From positions 62,001-126,000 of the forward strand of contig JAKVCO010000008.1 in assembly GCA_022448245.1 (NCBI GenBank): DNA of 64,000 nucleotides. Reading direction: 5' to 3'. The notes beneath the pieces are model-generated. The model did no database searches and was not told the origin of the DNA. It was given only the letters and a program-made list of their open reading frames with translations. Of the stretch, positions 1-11,129 are shown piece by piece. How positions within the stretch are numbered: position 1 is the stretch's first letter; each line of letters opens with the position of its first letter. The translations under genes and the position numbers were made by a program. Source of the DNA: Paracoccaceae bacterium. GTDB taxonomy: Bacteria; Pseudomonadota; Alphaproteobacteria; Rhodobacterales; Rhodobacteraceae.

Positions 1-2
1 CA

Positions 3-743
3 CTCATCGGGCCGCAGCTCACCAAGTTCACCAATGATCTGATGGCGGTACCCTTTATGGGGACATACCTCGTGGCAGCCGCGATCAACCTTGTGGGCAT
101 CGCCCTCTTCCCGCTCCTTGATCTGCCGAAGCCAGTGGCGACCGCGGTGAAAGAGGCAGGGCGCTCCACTTGGGAGATGTTGACGACCCCGCGCATCACG
201 GTCGCGGTCATCTGCGCCATGGTCTCTTACGCGCTCATGAACCTTGTCATGACGTCGACGCCGCTTGCGGTGGTGGGCTGCGGCTTCACCGAGGCGAACG
301 CCGCCGACATCGTTTCAGCCCACGTGATCGCGATGTTTGCGCCCTCTTTCTTTACCGGCCACCTGATCAACCGTTTCGGCGTGGAGCGGATCATTGGTAT
401 AGGCATCTTCACGCTGGGCCTTGCAGGGGTCTTCGCGCTGTCAGGGGTCGAGCTCTTCAACTTCTTTGGCGCGCTTATCCTGCTGGGGATCGGCTGGAAT
501 TTTGGCTTCATCGGCGCCACGACCATGCTCGCAGGCGCCCACACTGCCGCAGAGCGCGGCCGCATCCAAGGCACCAACGACGGGATCGTCTACGCCTGTG
601 TGACGCTGGCCTCGCTGTCGTCGGGCGGTTTGATGAACTGCGCGGGCGGCTCGGTCGAGACGGGATGGATCGCCGTCAACCTCGCCATGGTGCCGTTCCT
701 TGTGTTGGCAGGCGGTGCACTGATCTGGTTGGTGCGTCGTTAG
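3..743 (+). CDS. MFS transporter, C-terminal part (truncated by window start)
   Basis: Reading frame is open from the window edge (LIGPQLTKFTNDLMAVPFMGTYLVAAAINLVGIALF...); repeated hydrophobic TM segments and MFS-like loop FFTGHLINRFGVERI. Confidence 0.8.
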   Translation, partial: LIGPQLTKFTNDLMAVPFMGTYLVAAAINLVGIALFPLLDLPKPVATAVKEAGRSTWEMLTTPRITVAVICAMVSYALMNLVMTSTPLAVVGCGFTEANAADIVSAHVIAMFAPSFFTGHLINRFGVERIIGIGIFTLGLAGVFALSGVELFNFFGALILLGIGWNFGFIGATTMLAGAHTAAERGRIQGTNDGIVYACVTLASLSSGGLMNCAGGSVETGWIAVNLAMVPFLVLAGGALIWLVRR

Positions 744-760
744 CGCGTCGCGGCCGCGAG

Positions 761-2101
<1,341 letters not shown>

Positions 2102-2248
2102 GGCGCGGTTCCTGCAGAATAGTGGTCATATCCCCCGGCGTGCGGGGAAGCGGATCAGCAGGTGCAACAGAGTGTATAAGCCATGGCCGGCCAAATACAC
2201 CGCCCCCTGGCTCTTGCCAAGCCATCTTGAAGGCGCCACAGGGGCTAT

Positions 2249-3418
2249 ATGCAGTTGTCTTATACTCTCTCCAATCTCACGCCCGGTGGCGACGATGGCT
2301 GGGGCCTCTTTTACGAGGCACGCCGCCGCAAGGCCGCCGGTGAAGCGATCCTCGAACTGACCATCGGGGAACATGATATTCCGACACACGAGACGATCCT
2401 GAACGCGATGCATCGGGCAGCTCTCGCGGGCCATACAGGCTATGCGGCAGTTCCGGGTGTTGAGGCGCTGCGTCAGAAAGTGGCGCGGCGTTTGGAAGAG
2501 CGTACTGGCGTGGCCACCGGGCCAGAGAATGTCGTGATTACACCGGGCGGCCAAGCCGGCCTCTTTGCGGCGCATAAGGCGGTTCTCGATGCCGGTGATG
2601 TCGGCCTCTACCTCGATCCCTTCTACGCGACATATCCCGGAACCCTGCGCGGATCGGGTGCCGAGGCGCGTGCCATTGCGTGTCATCCCGAACACGGCTT
2701 TCAGCCCCAAGCGGCCGATATCCGCGCCGCCGCCCAAGGCGCAAAGAGCCTTCTGATCAACACCCCCAACAACCCCACCGGCGTGGTCTACACCCGCGAG
2801 ACGCTGGAAGCCGTGGCGCAGGTGTGCCGCGACGAAGACATCTGGCTGATCTCGGACGAGGTCTATGACACCCAGATTTGGGAAGGTGAGCACATCAGCC
2901 CGCGCACGTTGCCGGGCATGGCCGAGCGCACGCTGGTCATCGGGTCGATGTCCAAGAGCCACGCCATGACCGGATCACGGGTCGGCTGGATCGTGGGCCC
3001 CGAGGAGGTGATCTCTCATCTCATCAACCTTGCCACGCACACCACCTACGGCGTGCCGGGCTACATTCAGGACGCCGCTCTCTTTGCTTTGAACGAGGGA
3101 CCTTGGCTCGAAGACGAAGTGGGCGCGCCCTTCCGACGCCGCCGCGATATGGCAGAGCGTCTGATTGCCCAGCAAAACGTGGTCAGCCTCGTGCCATCGG
3201 GCGGTGCGATGTATCTGATGCTCGACATGCGCGCCACAGGCCTCAGCGGTCAGGATTTCGCGCAGCAACTGCTAGATGCCCACGGGATCGCCGTTATGCC
3301 GGGTGAAAGCTTTGGGCGCGCTGCAGCCGGGCACGTACGCGTGGCGATGACGCTGGAGGACACGGCCTTCGAGGAAGCGCTGTCAAAGCTCCTTAGCTTT
3401 GCAGAAACGTTGGCTTAG
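2249..3418 (+). CDS. Pyridoxal phosphate-dependent aminotransferase, class I/II
   Basis: NTPNNPTGVVY, SDEVYD, GSMSKSHAMTGSRVGW (PLP lysine region). Confidence 0.93.
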   Translation: MQLSYTLSNLTPGGDDGWGLFYEARRRKAAGEAILELTIGEHDIPTHETILNAMHRAALAGHTGYAAVPGVEALRQKVARRLEERTGVATGPENVVITPGGQAGLFAAHKAVLDAGDVGLYLDPFYATYPGTLRGSGAEARAIACHPEHGFQPQAADIRAAAQGAKSLLINTPNNPTGVVYTRETLEAVAQVCRDEDIWLISDEVYDTQIWEGEHISPRTLPGMAERTLVIGSMSKSHAMTGSRVGWIVGPEEVISHLINLATHTTYGVPGYIQDAALFALNEGPWLEDEVGAPFRRRRDMAERLIAQQNVVSLVPSGGAMYLMLDMRATGLSGQDFAQQLLDAHGIAVMPGESFGRAAAGHVRVAMTLEDTAFEEALSKLLSFAETLA

Positions 3419-3888
3419 AAATTGTAGGAATAGCGCAGCGGTTCGGACGCGGTGGGCCCCTGCCCGTCACTCAAGGATCGTGGCTGCGCGAAAGGCCCCG
3501 CATCGAGCACGAGAGTGCCATCTTGCAAACTGAGCGCTGGCGTGGATTGCGCCGCCAGCCAGTCCGCATCGAAGTCCAGTGCGCCAAGCTCGCCAAAGCT
3601 CAATTGAAGCGGCTCGGGGGCATTCTCCGTCCGGCTTACCGCACCAAAGGCCAAGGCACCGCCAAAGAGGTATTCATTCGCCCCTTCAGAGTGACGCGCC
3701 GCGGCGCTCGCATCTATGGCGCTTAAGACGTCCCCGGCGCCAACCCAAGATGCCAGCTGGGGCTGCACATCCGCCCACCAATGCTCTGCGCGTGCGCTCC
3801 CAAAGGAGCCGCAGCCGCGAGGCATAGGCTTACGGCGTATCGGTGCAGCACAGGGCAGCTCCTGAATAATCAGCGCAGTCTTCGTCAT
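3415..3888 (-). CDS. Hypothetical protein
   Basis: 157-aa ORF convergent with, and overlapping by 4 bp, the aminotransferase; plausible coding but no recognised domain. Confidence 0.55.
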   Translation of the reverse strand: MTKTALIIQELPCAAPIRRKPMPRGCGSFGSARAEHWWADVQPQLASWVGAGDVLSAIDASAAARHSEGANEYLFGGALAFGAVSRTENAPEPLQLSFGELGALDFDADWLAAQSTPALSLQDGTLVLDAGPFAQPRSLSDGQGPTASEPLRYSYNF

Positions 3889-4161
3889 AGGATGTGGATC
3901 GAGGCCGAAATTCTTCCATCAAGTCCCGCACACATTGGCGCGAGCGATGTGTCGCGTTCAGTCCCGCACGTCGCAGATAGACTAGATAGCGCCGAATTTT
4001 GAGGCATTCCTTAACGCATGGCACGACGCGTCGTCATTTCCCGAAGGGCCCGAGTGGCCATCATGCTCCGAACGATTGGGGCAAAACGCGGTCGCGCGGC
4101 GCGCGGGCGACCGGGGCAAAGGTAGTCACCCTTTCCTGCCCCTTAGCCAAAGAGCCACATC

Positions 4162-5718
4162 ATGAATGAACAAATCCGCCCTTCCCGTTCCGGAGGCCGT
4201 GCGGCCCGCCGTGCCGCACGCGCGGCCCCTCTCACCGAAGATCTCCGCGCGATCCGCGCCGGCCTTGAAGGCGGTGTCCTGAACCCGCTGAGCCCGGCGG
4301 ACATGGACCGTATCCACGACGCAGCCCTCCGGTGCCTCGAGGAGATCGGGCTCGCCGATGCGCCGCAATCTGGGATCGATGTTATGGTCAAAGCCGGGGC
4401 GATCCTTGGCGATGATGGTCGTCTGCGGTATCCCCGCGCGTTGATTGAGGACACAATCGCGAACGCCGCAAAGTCGATGACGTTGCGCGGTCGCGATGCA
4501 GCCTATGATCTGGAGCTCTCAGGTGCCCGCGTGCACTACGGCACGGCAGGTGCGGCTGTGCATATGGTCGATCTCGACGGTCAGAACTACCGCGACAGCA
4601 CCATCGCCGATCTCCGAGACGCCGCGCATTTGACCGAACAGCTCGACAACATCCATTTTCTGCAGCGCCCGATGGTGGCGCGCGACATCATCGACAACAG
4701 GGAGATGGACTACAACACCGTCTACGCCTGCTGTTCGGCAACGAAGAAGCACATCGGCACCTCGATTACCGACCCGTCGCACGTGCCCGATATCCTCGAG
4801 ATGTTGCACATGATCGCAGGGTCTGAGGAGGCGTGGCGCGCGCGCCCGTTCGTGTCGAACTCCAACTGCTTTGTCGTGCCGCCCATGAAGTTCGCCACCG
4901 AGAGCTGTGAAGTTATGGAGGCCTGCATTCGCGGCGGGATGCCGGTGCTGCTTCTGTCGGCTGGTATGGCGGGCGCGACGGCACCGTCCACCATTGCGGG
5001 CGCGATTGTTCAGGCAACCGCCGAATGCCTTGCGGGCCTCTTTTACGTGAACGCCGTTGCACCGGGTCACCCGGCAATCTTTGGCACCTGGCCTTTCGGC
5101 CTCGATCTGCGCACCGGCGCCATGTCTATCGGATCGGGCGAACAGGCGCTTTTGACGGCCGGTTGCGCGCAGATGCACCGCTACTACGACCTGCCGGGCG
5201 GCGCTGCCGCAGGCGCCTCCGATTCCAAGCTGCCGGACATGCAGGCCGGATGGGAGCAGATGTGCTCCAACGTGATGGCGGGCCTTTCTGGCTGCAACAT
5301 GGTCTACGAGGCGGCGGGCATGCACGCCTCCCTGCTCGGGTTCTGTCATGAGAGTCTTGTTCTCGGGAACGATATCGTGGGCCAGGCCCTGCGGTGCGTA
5401 CGCGGGATCGAGGTCGATGATGACACCCTGGCCGTTGAGACGATCCGGGAGACAGTACTGGGCCCCGATGGATCCGGCGGGCCCGGTCATTACCTCGGCA
5501 CAGACCAGACTCTCACGCGGATGCAGCGTGATTTCGTCTATCCAGAGCACGGCGACCGCATGTCGCCCAAGGAGTGGGATGAGAACGGCAAGCCCGATCT
5601 CATTGAGACGGCGAAGGCGCGCACGGCCGCCCTTCTCGCCAATCCATCGACGGCAGCGTTTGATCCGGTCCTCGATGCGGCGCTCCGTGACCGGTTCAAT
5701 ATCCATCTGCCGGGTTGA
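4162..5718 (+). CDS. Trimethylamine methyltransferase (MttB) superfamily protein, non-pyrrolysine type
   Basis: 518 aa, MttB-like sequence (YHGTAGAAVHMVD region, GIEVDDDTLAVETI, HYLGTDQTL); frame has no internal TAG codon. Confidence 0.88.
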   Translation: MNEQIRPSRSGGRAARRAARAAPLTEDLRAIRAGLEGGVLNPLSPADMDRIHDAALRCLEEIGLADAPQSGIDVMVKAGAILGDDGRLRYPRALIEDTIANAAKSMTLRGRDAAYDLELSGARVHYGTAGAAVHMVDLDGQNYRDSTIADLRDAAHLTEQLDNIHFLQRPMVARDIIDNREMDYNTVYACCSATKKHIGTSITDPSHVPDILEMLHMIAGSEEAWRARPFVSNSNCFVVPPMKFATESCEVMEACIRGGMPVLLLSAGMAGATAPSTIAGAIVQATAECLAGLFYVNAVAPGHPAIFGTWPFGLDLRTGAMSIGSGEQALLTAGCAQMHRYYDLPGGAAAGASDSKLPDMQAGWEQMCSNVMAGLSGCNMVYEAAGMHASLLGFCHESLVLGNDIVGQALRCVRGIEVDDDTLAVETIRETVLGPDGSGGPGHYLGTDQTLTRMQRDFVYPEHGDRMSPKEWDENGKPDLIETAKARTAALLANPSTAAFDPVLDAALRDRFNIHLPG

Positions 5719-5741
5719 GGGAAGGCGTGGCTCCCGTTAAA

Positions 5742-5755
5742 TGAACACTTGTTCA
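5742..5755. promoter_or_regulatory. Perfect inverted repeat TGAACA-CT-TGTTCA, candidate TetR-type operator upstream of SDR gene
   Basis: Palindrome read directly; ends 16 bp before ATG at 5772. Confidence 0.5.
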
Positions 5756-5771
5756 AATATCGGAGCCCGCC

Positions 5772-6518
5772 ATGGACATCACCAAAGCAAAAGTCATCGT
5801 CACTGGCGGCTCTTCAGGCCTCGGCGCGGCCACAGCGGCAGAGTTTCGGGCGCGTGGCGCTGATGTCACGATCTTTGACCTGAACCCCAAGGGGGCCGCT
5901 GTCGCGGAAGCCATGGGCGCAAGCTTTGCAGCCGTGGATGTGACTGATGAGACCTCTGTGGCCTCCGCCTTGAAGGCAGCATCTGACACGATGGGCGGGC
6001 TCACAGGTGCTGTCTCTTGCGCCGGCATCGCCACCGCCGAACGCACGTTGGGCCGGTTCGGTCCCCATGCCTTGAGCAGCTTTCGCAAGACGATCAGCAT
6101 TAATCTCACGGGCAGCTTCAATATTGCCCGTTTGAGCGCTGAAATCATGGCGAAAAATGATGGTGACGACGAAAACGGTGTGATCATCAACACCGCCTCT
6201 GTCGCGGCCTTTGACGGTCAAAAGGGACAGACAGCCTATGCGGCCTCCAAGGGTGGTGTTGCGGCTTTATCGTTACCCCTCGCACGCGATCTGGCGACGA
6301 TGAAGATCCGCGCCATGGCCATCGCACCCGGCATCTTCCGCACCCCCATGCTCGAAAGCTTGGGACGGGAGGTCATGGACGGCCTTGCCGCTGACGTTGT
6401 GCATCCAAAACGACTGGGCCTCCCACAGGAATTCGCGCGTCTGGCGGCGTTCATTTACGAAAGCCCCTATCTTAACGGCACCACGATCCGTCTCGATGGC
6501 GCGCTGCGGATGCCATGA
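5772..6518 (+). CDS. SDR family oxidoreductase, type-II 3-hydroxyacyl-CoA dehydrogenase-like
   Basis: VTGGSSGLGAATA Rossmann motif, YAASKGG active site, APGIFRTPM. Confidence 0.9.
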   Translation: MDITKAKVIVTGGSSGLGAATAAEFRARGADVTIFDLNPKGAAVAEAMGASFAAVDVTDETSVASALKAASDTMGGLTGAVSCAGIATAERTLGRFGPHALSSFRKTISINLTGSFNIARLSAEIMAKNDGDDENGVIINTASVAAFDGQKGQTAYAASKGGVAALSLPLARDLATMKIRAMAIAPGIFRTPMLESLGREVMDGLAADVVHPKRLGLPQEFARLAAFIYESPYLNGTTIRLDGALRMP

Positions 6519-6522
6519 GGCG

Positions 6523-8343
6523 TCAGCCCGCAGCCTCGGCCTTTTCTTCGAGCGTCATCCATTCGTCTTCCGCCGCCGCCAGCGCCTGTTGACGCTCCAC
6601 GAGCGCGTCGGTGCCTTTCTGGAACTTCACCGGCGCCTCGGTGAACAGGTTCGGCTGGGACAGGAATTCTTCCAGCTTCGCAATCTCGGCGCCGAGACGA
6701 TCAATCTCGTCCGGCAGAGCTGCGAGGCGATGTTCTTCGGCAAACGACAGACCACTGCGCGCCGCGGCCTTCTTAGGCTGCTCGGCCTTGTGAGCTTGCT
6801 TAGCGGAGCTTTGCGCCTTGGCCTCCGCCCCAGACGGTTGTTTCTGGGATTGGTAGTCGCTCCAACCGCCAGCATAGACCGTCAGACGCCCCCGCCCCTC
6901 GAAGGCCACCGTGGCCGTGGCTACACGGTCAAGGAAGTCACGGTCGTGGCTCACCAAGAGCACCGTGCCGTCGTAGTCACCCAGGATGTCCTGAAGCAGG
7001 TCCAACGTTTCCACGTCGAAATCGTTGGTAGGTTCGTCGAGGATCAGAAGGTTCGAGGGCTTGGCCATCAGTTTGGCCAGCAAAAGTCGTGCACGTTCGC
7101 CACCTGACAGGGCCCGCACGGGCGCACGCGCTTGAGCGTCGTCGAAAAGGAATTCTTTGAGGTAGCCGACCACGTGCTTTGGCGTGCCGCGCACCATGAT
7201 CTGGTCGGCGCGGCCAGACACGCGAAGCCCCTGCTCGCTCGTCAGTGCTTCCCAAAGGCTGAGATCAGGGTCGATCTGCGCACGTGCCTGATCGAAAACC
7301 GCCACGTCGAGGTTGGTGCCGAGCTTCACATTGCCTTCATCGGGCGCAAGCTCACCTGTGAGCATCTTCAGCACCGTCGTTTTGCCGACGCCATTGGGGC
7401 CGACGAAGGCGATCCGGTCACCGCGCTGAACGTTCAGATCAAAGTTCTTGCAGATCACGCGATCATCAAAGGCCTTCATGAGGCCCGTGGCTTCGATGAC
7501 CTTCTTACCGCTCTTCTTACCGCTATCAAGCTCGAGCGCCGCGGCACCCTGCCGTTTGATTTGGGAGGCGCGTTCAGCGCGCAAATCTTGCAATGCGCGC
7601 ACCCGGCCCATGTTGCGCTTGCGTCGGGCCGAGATGCCCTCAACCGCCCACTTCGCCTCGGCCTTGATCTTGCGGTCGAGCTTGTGGCGCGCTTCGTCCT
7701 CTTCTTCCCAGGTCTTGTCGCGCCATGCCTCAAAGGCGGCAAAGCCCTTCTCTTGGCGACGCACCTCGCCCCGGTCGATCCAAAGCGTGGCGCGGGTCAG
7801 CGCCGTGAGGAATGCGCGGTCGTGCGAGATGCAAACAAACGCCTGCCGGGCTGAGGAAAGCTGATCTTCGAGCCAGCCAATGGCCTCGATATCGAGGTGG
7901 TTTGTCGGCTCGTCCAGGAGCATCAGATCAGGCGCCTCGGCCCAAAGCTTGGCCAGCGCTGCACGACGACGCTCCCCACCGGAAGCCGTGACTACCGGGC
8001 GGTTCGGATCGAATTTCAGCCCCTCGCCCGCCATCTCAACACGGTAGGTCTCGCTTGCTTCGAGGTCACTGATCGCGAAATCACCGAGCGTGGTGAAACC
8101 CGACAGATCAGGCTCCTGCTCCATATAGCCCACCGACGTGCCTGCCGGGACGACACGGTCGCCCGTATCAGCCTCAACGAGAGAGGCCATGACTTTCAAC
8201 AGCGTCGACTTGCCGGAGCCGTTGCGCCCCACCAGCGCCACGCGGTCGCCGGGCTGCACGGTGAGCGAAAGATTCTGAAAGACGGGGTTTCCCCCGAAAG
8301 TCAGGCCGATGTTGGTGAGTTGAAGCAAAGGAGGACGCGCCAT
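6523..8343 (-). CDS. ABC-F family ATP-binding protein (Uup-like)
   Basis: Two ABC cassettes: GRNGSGKST/SGGERRRAALA/LLDEPTNHLD and GPNGVGKTT/SGGERARLLLAK/LDEPTNDFD; C-terminal coiled-coil. Confidence 0.95.
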   Translation of the reverse strand: MARPPLLQLTNIGLTFGGNPVFQNLSLTVQPGDRVALVGRNGSGKSTLLKVMASLVEADTGDRVVPAGTSVGYMEQEPDLSGFTTLGDFAISDLEASETYRVEMAGEGLKFDPNRPVVTASGGERRRAALAKLWAEAPDLMLLDEPTNHLDIEAIGWLEDQLSSARQAFVCISHDRAFLTALTRATLWIDRGEVRRQEKGFAAFEAWRDKTWEEEDEARHKLDRKIKAEAKWAVEGISARRKRNMGRVRALQDLRAERASQIKRQGAAALELDSGKKSGKKVIEATGLMKAFDDRVICKNFDLNVQRGDRIAFVGPNGVGKTTVLKMLTGELAPDEGNVKLGTNLDVAVFDQARAQIDPDLSLWEALTSEQGLRVSGRADQIMVRGTPKHVVGYLKEFLFDDAQARAPVRALSGGERARLLLAKLMAKPSNLLILDEPTNDFDVETLDLLQDILGDYDGTVLLVSHDRDFLDRVATATVAFEGRGRLTVYAGGWSDYQSQKQPSGAEAKAQSSAKQAHKAEQPKKAAARSGLSFAEEHRLAALPDEIDRLGAEIAKLEEFLSQPNLFTEAPVKFQKGTDALVERQQALAAAEDEWMTLEEKAEAAG

Positions 8344-8391
8344 GGCGCGGAGCTATGGCGCAGGCCCGCAAAGGTCAATCGGAGTTCTGCG

Positions 8392-9123
8392 TTAGCTGGC
8401 AACAGCCCGAAGCAGGCGTTTGCGCGCTGCAGGGATCGCGTCGATCTCCAGCCCGGTGAAGACGTGCAGCGTATCGAGGTCGTTATCGACGACGGCGTGA
8501 TCGCTCACCCAGCCCCCCATCGCGAGGTAGGTCTTTAGCAGGGGAGGCATCCCAAGCATGGCGCGCTTGCGGTCCGGGCGGTTGCGCAGCCGTTCGGCAA
8601 AGCGAAAAACATTGGGGGCCTTCACCCGTGGCAGCCAACGCGGTGGCGCCAGATGCTTTTCTTTCAGCATGGCGAAGGCGTCTTCGTAGACCTCCCCGCT
8701 CGTGCCCGCGAAGGAGGAGCAGCCAAAGAGCATTTGCACACCCTCATCATCCACGAAGGCCGTCAGGGCCCCCCAGGCGATGCGCAGCACATCGGGATCG
8801 GTGACGTCGCCTACGATACAAAACCGGCCCATCTCGACCATTGGGCCGTCATAGGCCTCGAGCGCCGAGAGCTCGTAGTATTGGGCCGCATAGCTATGGC
8901 CGATCTGGGCGCCGTCTTTGAGGGGCAACAGCCTGAAACAGCACACCAGCCTGTCTGTCTCGATCTCTTCGACGAGGATGTGGGTGCAGATGTCATCGAA
9001 GGCGTCGCGATCGATTCCCTCGCCGCCCCGGAACGCTTGGTGGCGCAATGATTGCGCGGCACGCAGGTCTTCCGGGCTGTCCGCCCGTCTTGCCCGGTAC
9101 TTTCCGCGACACAATCCTCGCAT
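8392..9123 (-). CDS. olsB: GNAT-type acyltransferase, ornithine lipid synthesis OlsB-like
   Basis: RADSPEDLRAAQSLRHQAFRG, VGRFCI-like VEMGRFCIVGD, PPLLKTYLAMGGWVSDHAVVDNDLDTLHVFTGL typical of OlsB. Confidence 0.82.
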   Translation of the reverse strand: MRGLCRGKYRARRADSPEDLRAAQSLRHQAFRGGEGIDRDAFDDICTHILVEEIETDRLVCCFRLLPLKDGAQIGHSYAAQYYELSALEAYDGPMVEMGRFCIVGDVTDPDVLRIAWGALTAFVDDEGVQMLFGCSSFAGTSGEVYEDAFAMLKEKHLAPPRWLPRVKAPNVFRFAERLRNRPDRKRAMLGMPPLLKTYLAMGGWVSDHAVVDNDLDTLHVFTGLEIDAIPAARKRLLRAVAS

Positions 9124-9232
9124 GACCGTTATTCCTCAGACCTTGGACACATGCCCTGCGGCTCTTACATTCTTCCCGAAACAAGTTGCACAAAAGAGCG
9201 CAACAAAACAACGACGTGCAAAGAGGAAGTGT

Positions 9233-9625
9233 ATGGAAAAGGTCATCAAATCCGATGCTGAATGGCGCGAGAGCCTTTCAGACCTCGCCTACAAAGTCAC
9301 CCGCAAGCACGGCACTGAGCGTGCCTTTACTCACGAGAGCTTTCCGGCAGGACCGGGCCTGTTTCGCTGTGTGTGCTGTGAAGCGCCGCTCTTTGACAAA
9401 GAACACAAGTTCGATTCCGGCACTGGTTGGCCCTCTTTCTACAAGCCCGCCGAGGGTGCCGAGGTGGGTGAGAGTGTTGATAACAGCTGGTTCATGCGCC
9501 GCACCGAGGTGCATTGCGACCGGTGTGACGCGCATCTTGGGCATGTTTTCCCAGATGGCCCACAGCCTACCGGCCTACGCTATTGCATCAATGGGGTCGC
9601 TTTGACGTTCCAGGAAGAAGACTAA
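9233..9625 (+). CDS. msrB: Peptide-methionine (R)-S-oxide reductase
   Basis: MEKVIKSDAEWRESL; FRCVCCEAPLF, SGTGWPSFY, EVHCDRCDAHLGHVFPDGP, RYCINGVAL; start at 9233, internal to the listed ORF. Confidence 0.96.
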   Translation: MEKVIKSDAEWRESLSDLAYKVTRKHGTERAFTHESFPAGPGLFRCVCCEAPLFDKEHKFDSGTGWPSFYKPAEGAEVGESVDNSWFMRRTEVHCDRCDAHLGHVFPDGPQPTGLRYCINGVALTFQEED

Positions 9626-9627
9626 GC

Positions 9628-10089
9628 TCAGCCGTCCCCGCCAAGGAACTGGCCCGGGTTAAAGTTGCCGATGTTGCCGAGAAGCTGCCTCAAGAACGTG
9701 GAGTTCTCTACGCTCGAATCCGTCACGCGACGCGACAACGGAACAACTCGGCCGTCCCGCAACGTGAAGCGTTCGATGTTTCTCACAACGCCGTCGCCGT
9801 CAAAGCTTACGGCCACGAGCTGGCGGTCGACCACTTCCGGCTCAAAGAACGCAAAGCTGCTGCGGCGGTCCGACAGGTAGTAGTATGCGCTGCCCGTCAG
9901 CACGCCTGAGGTCGAGGGCCGTCCGATGACGTCTTCGACCGTCGCACGCGTATCAACGCCCACGATAATCTCCTGCAGTTCCGCATCGCTCGGCGCGTAG
10001 CCGTGGTTGCGGAATTGCGTGGTGCAGGCCGAAAGAGCCACCGCAAGGGTGATACCAGTCACAGCTCTGCTGATTTTCGCAATGGCCAT
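9628..10089 (-). CDS. bamE: Outer membrane protein assembly factor BamE / SmpA-OmlA family lipoprotein
   Basis: Lipobox LSACTTQFRNHGYAP, IIVGVDTRATVEDVIGRPSTSGVL. Confidence 0.85.
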   Translation of the reverse strand: MAIAKISRAVTGITLAVALSACTTQFRNHGYAPSDAELQEIIVGVDTRATVEDVIGRPSTSGVLTGSAYYYLSDRRSSFAFFEPEVVDRQLVAVSFDGDGVVRNIERFTLRDGRVVPLSRRVTDSSVENSTFLRQLLGNIGNFNPGQFLGGDG

Positions 10090-10193
10090 TGATGACTACC
10101 CGGTTGTTGGTGGCCTTTCCCCGGCCTTGGGAGCGATGTAACAGGGACGCTCAGGTTTTTTCAAGTCAGCGCAATCACGAGAGATGCCCGCAG

Positions 10194-10730
10194 ATGAGCG
10201 ACGAAATCATCACCCTAGCCAACCTATCCCCCCAAAAACCTTTCCGCCGCACGTGGGAGCCCTCAGCGGACATCCGCGCCGCGATGGCCGATCAGCTTGG
10301 GATCACGGAAATGCGCAAATTGCGTGTGGAGCTTGTGCTGACACCGAGAGGCAAAAGCGATTGGCATCTGGAGGCGCGCTGGGGCGCGACTGTTGTGCAG
10401 CCCTGCGTGGTGACGCTCGCCCCCGTGGTCACGCGCCTCGAAGAGAAAAACACGCTGACCTACACGACGAAGATGCCCCAGATCACCGAATCAGAGGCCG
10501 AGATGCCCGAGGACGACACGCTGGAGGCGTTGCCCGAAGAAATCGACCTCAGCATCACGATCGCCGAGATGATCGCTCTGGCCCTGCCCGACTACCCGCG
10601 GGCCGAAGGCGTGGAGATGAGGGCACAGGTATTTGGCCCTCCTGGAGAGGCACCCATGACCGATGAAGATGCCAAACCCTTCGCTGGGTTAGCCTCTCTT
10701 AAGGAAAAGCTGGAAAAAGGCGGGTCTTGA
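10194..10730 (+). CDS. YceD/DUF177 family protein
   Basis: Located immediately before rpmF-plsX-fabH; [35 protein letters not shown]; start [10 protein letters not shown] at 10194. Confidence 0.88.
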   Translation: MSDEIITLANLSPQKPFRRTWEPSADIRAAMADQLGITEMRKLRVELVLTPRGKSDWHLEARWGATVVQPCVVTLAPVVTRLEEKNTLTYTTKMPQITESEAEMPEDDTLEALPEEIDLSITIAEMIALALPDYPRAEGVEMRAQVFGPPGEAPMTDEDAKPFAGLASLKEKLEKGGS

Positions 10731-10869
10731 GGCTTGCAACGCGCATAAAGCGGGCGTATCCGGCCGCTCCGAGCCGCAAAGTCCTTGCGTGCGCGGGTTG
10801 CGTGGCTTAAAGCCCGCCAAAATCCACAACGTTGGCGCTGAACGCAGTGCCCCGACCCGAGGTTCAGAC

Positions 10870-11079
10870 ATGGCCGTTCAACAGAATCGCGTTTCCAAAT
10901 CGCGCCGCAACAATCGCCGCTCGCACCACGCGCTCGACGCTGCAAACCCGAACGAGTGCACCAACTGCGGTGAGCTCAAGCGTCCGCACCACGTGTGCCC
11001 GTCCTGCGGCCACTACGGCGACCGTGAAGTCGTCGCGATGGTTGACGAGATCGATCTCGACGAAGAAGACGCCGCCTAA
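10870..11079 (+). CDS. rpmF: 50S ribosomal protein L32
   Basis: [54 protein letters not shown]. Confidence 0.97.
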   Translation: MAVQQNRVSKSRRNNRRSHHALDAANPNECTNCGELKRPHHVCPSCGHYGDREVVAMVDEIDLDEEDAA

Positions 11080-11129
11080 GGCTGCGCGTTGCGATCGATG
11101 ATCGATCCACGCTTCTCTAAGGTTACGAC

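Noticed and set aside
4519-5706. 395-aa minus-strand ORF antisense to the MttB-like gene
   Set aside because: Opposite strand of a recognised CDS; low-complexity Arg/His/Val composition typical of shadow ORFs
4162-5718. Pyrrolysine (UAG) readthrough in the MttB homologue
   Set aside because: The ORF is full length without any in-frame TAG, so it is a non-Pyl family member
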